NCBI GenBank assembly: GCA_021841585.1
Contig: JAKBUS010000024.1
Coordinates: 1-37,323, forward strand
Length of the DNA: 37,323 nt
Reading direction: 5' to 3'
Source of the DNA: Pseudomonadota bacterium
Lineage (GTDB): Bacteria; Pseudomonadota; Gammaproteobacteria; Acidiferrobacterales; Acidiferrobacteraceae
In this document: one piece after another, positions 36,629 to 37,323 of the stretch
Numbering within the stretch: the first letter of the stretch is position 1
Layout of the letters: the number at the start of each line of letters is the position of its first letter
Program-made: the position numbers and the translations under genes
The notes under the pieces: model-generated
What the model saw: only the letters and a program-made list of their open reading frames with translations
What the model was told of the DNA's origin: nothing
The model's database searches: none

Positions 36629-37323
36629 ATGAAACGAATGAAAGGCCATTCAGGCCTATGGCGTGATCATCCGATCATGCTGGCGGTCGGTTTATGTCTG
36701 TTTGTGGTGGGGGCGCATCCGGCTTGGGCCGCAACGGTAGCGACTGCCGGAGGCGGGGGTGCGACGGCCTCCCTGGCGCAGATCGCCAAGGAGTTGGCGC
36801 CAGCCAAGCCGTTTTTCGTGACGAGCGATGGGAAATGGATCGCGCCGCTCATGTATATCGGTTCGTTCGCGCTGCTTGCCAACGGTCTCATGCATCTCGA
36901 CCCGGCGCGCAAGAAGGCCAGCGAGTTTGGCGTGGGCATCATCACGGTGACGGCGGGCATCATGTGGTGGCCGTTTCTGATTGCGATGATGGCGTCGCAG
37001 GGGCTCGGGCCGCTTACGAACCTCGTGACCGGTCTTGCGGGCATGTACGCGTTCTTTTTCACGGTCCTCGGGCTGACCCAGATCTTCCATGTCGAATCGC
37101 GTCATCAGCTGGGCGCGGTGGCGATCTTCATAGGGTGGCTCACGGGCGTCTACGCCTATTTCTTCCTGACGACACCGGCCCCAACGGGCGGGACCTGGGT
37201 GTATCACTTCACCATAGCCCTGGTATGGTTCGTGGCCATGAATCTCGCGGGCCTGTATATGCAGGGGCGGATGAAAGAGCGCGTGCTGGGGTGGGTGGTG
37301 TCATTCGCCGCGATCTATACATT
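36629..37323 (+). CDS. AmiS/UreI-like membrane transporter (partial)
   Basis: The frame is open to the window end: 231 residues without stop. ATG 36629 follows GGAGGAG closely. A signal-like first segment (LMLAVGLCLFVVGAHPAWAA by feel of residues 17-36) leads into a Gly/Ala-rich linker. At least five hydrophobic segments follow. APLMYIGSFALLANGLMHLD and the later WFVAMNLAGLYMQGRMKERV are arranged like AmiS/UreI proteins, which conduct urea, short amides or acetate. In an acidophile a UreI-like channel could serve acid tolerance, but no urease or amidase gene is in view. The substrate is not determinable and the family assignment is tentative. Confidence 0.45.
   Translation, partial: MKRMKGHSGLWRDHPIMLAVGLCLFVVGAHPAWAATVATAGGGGATASLAQIAKELAPAKPFFVTSDGKWIAPLMYIGSFALLANGLMHLDPARKKASEFGVGIITVTAGIMWWPFLIAMMASQGLGPLTNLVTGLAGMYAFFFTVLGLTQIFHVESRHQLGAVAIFIGWLTGVYAYFFLTTPAPTGGTWVYHFTIALVWFVAMNLAGLYMQGRMKERVLGWVVSFAAIYT

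Noticed and set aside
1-37323. CRISPR arrays, rRNA or tRNA genes
   Set aside because: No regularly spaced repeats and no rRNA or tRNA-like sequence were seen on reading both strands, though a tRNA scan could not be run.

Overview
The window is a chromosomal piece of a GC-rich gammaproteobacterium. The complete S10-spc-alpha ribosomal protein cluster runs in the classical proteobacterial order. A rusticyanin gene near the right end points to an acidophilic iron or sulfur oxidiser of the Acidithiobacillus / Acidihalobacter / Acidiferrobacter type; the high GC of the host genes fits Acidiferrobacter best. The genus is an inference.

Region 1 (1-13656): the 3' end of tuf, then rpsJ-rplC-rplD-rplW-rplB-rpsS-rplV-rpsC-rplP-rpmC-rpsQ (S10 block), rplN-rplX-rplE-rpsN-rpsH-rplF-rplR-rpsE-rpmD-rplO-secY-rpmJ (spc block) and rpsM-rpsK-rpsD-rpoA-rplQ (alpha block), closed by a perfect intrinsic terminator. 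tuf and rpsJ are only 5 bp apart, so there is no room for an S10 leader. Promoter-like sequences remain in the two larger gaps, before rplN and before rpsM.

Region 2 (13657-20090): a GT9 heptosyltransferase-like gene, followed by debris of two further surface-polysaccharide genes (a PfkB/HldE-type sugar kinase and a GT2 glycosyltransferase) that have been fused and frameshifted. Next come a DUF62-family SAM hydrolase, uvrA on the minus strand overlapping it tail to tail, and a divergent ssb with its own terminator.

Region 3 (about 20091-34038): a mobile element with lower and uneven GC. A strong sigma70-type promoter reads into three consecutive tyrosine recombinases and a small coiled-coil protein, in an arrangement like the gamma-mobile-trio / Tn554-type recombinase elements. 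Its cargo looks like a phage-defence cassette: a PLD-nuclease/SNF2 helicase, an Eco57I-type DNA adenine methyltransferase with an AT-rich target-recognition part, a short DprA/SLOG-fold protein, a HEPN-like helical protein and possibly a 38-aa ORF. From the methyltransferase on, start and stop codons overlap. The element is bracketed by two similar terminator hairpins that may be relics of the attachment site.

Region 4 (34039-37323): host sequence again, with rusticyanin, a multi-pass membrane protein, a gene-poor stretch, and the start of an AmiS/UreI-like membrane protein cut by the window end.

The most interesting part is the recombinase-borne PLD-helicase / methyltransferase / DprA-like / HEPN-like cassette. 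It reads as a restriction-like core with two added small proteins that may act in sensing or abortive infection. All functional statements are from sequence reading only.
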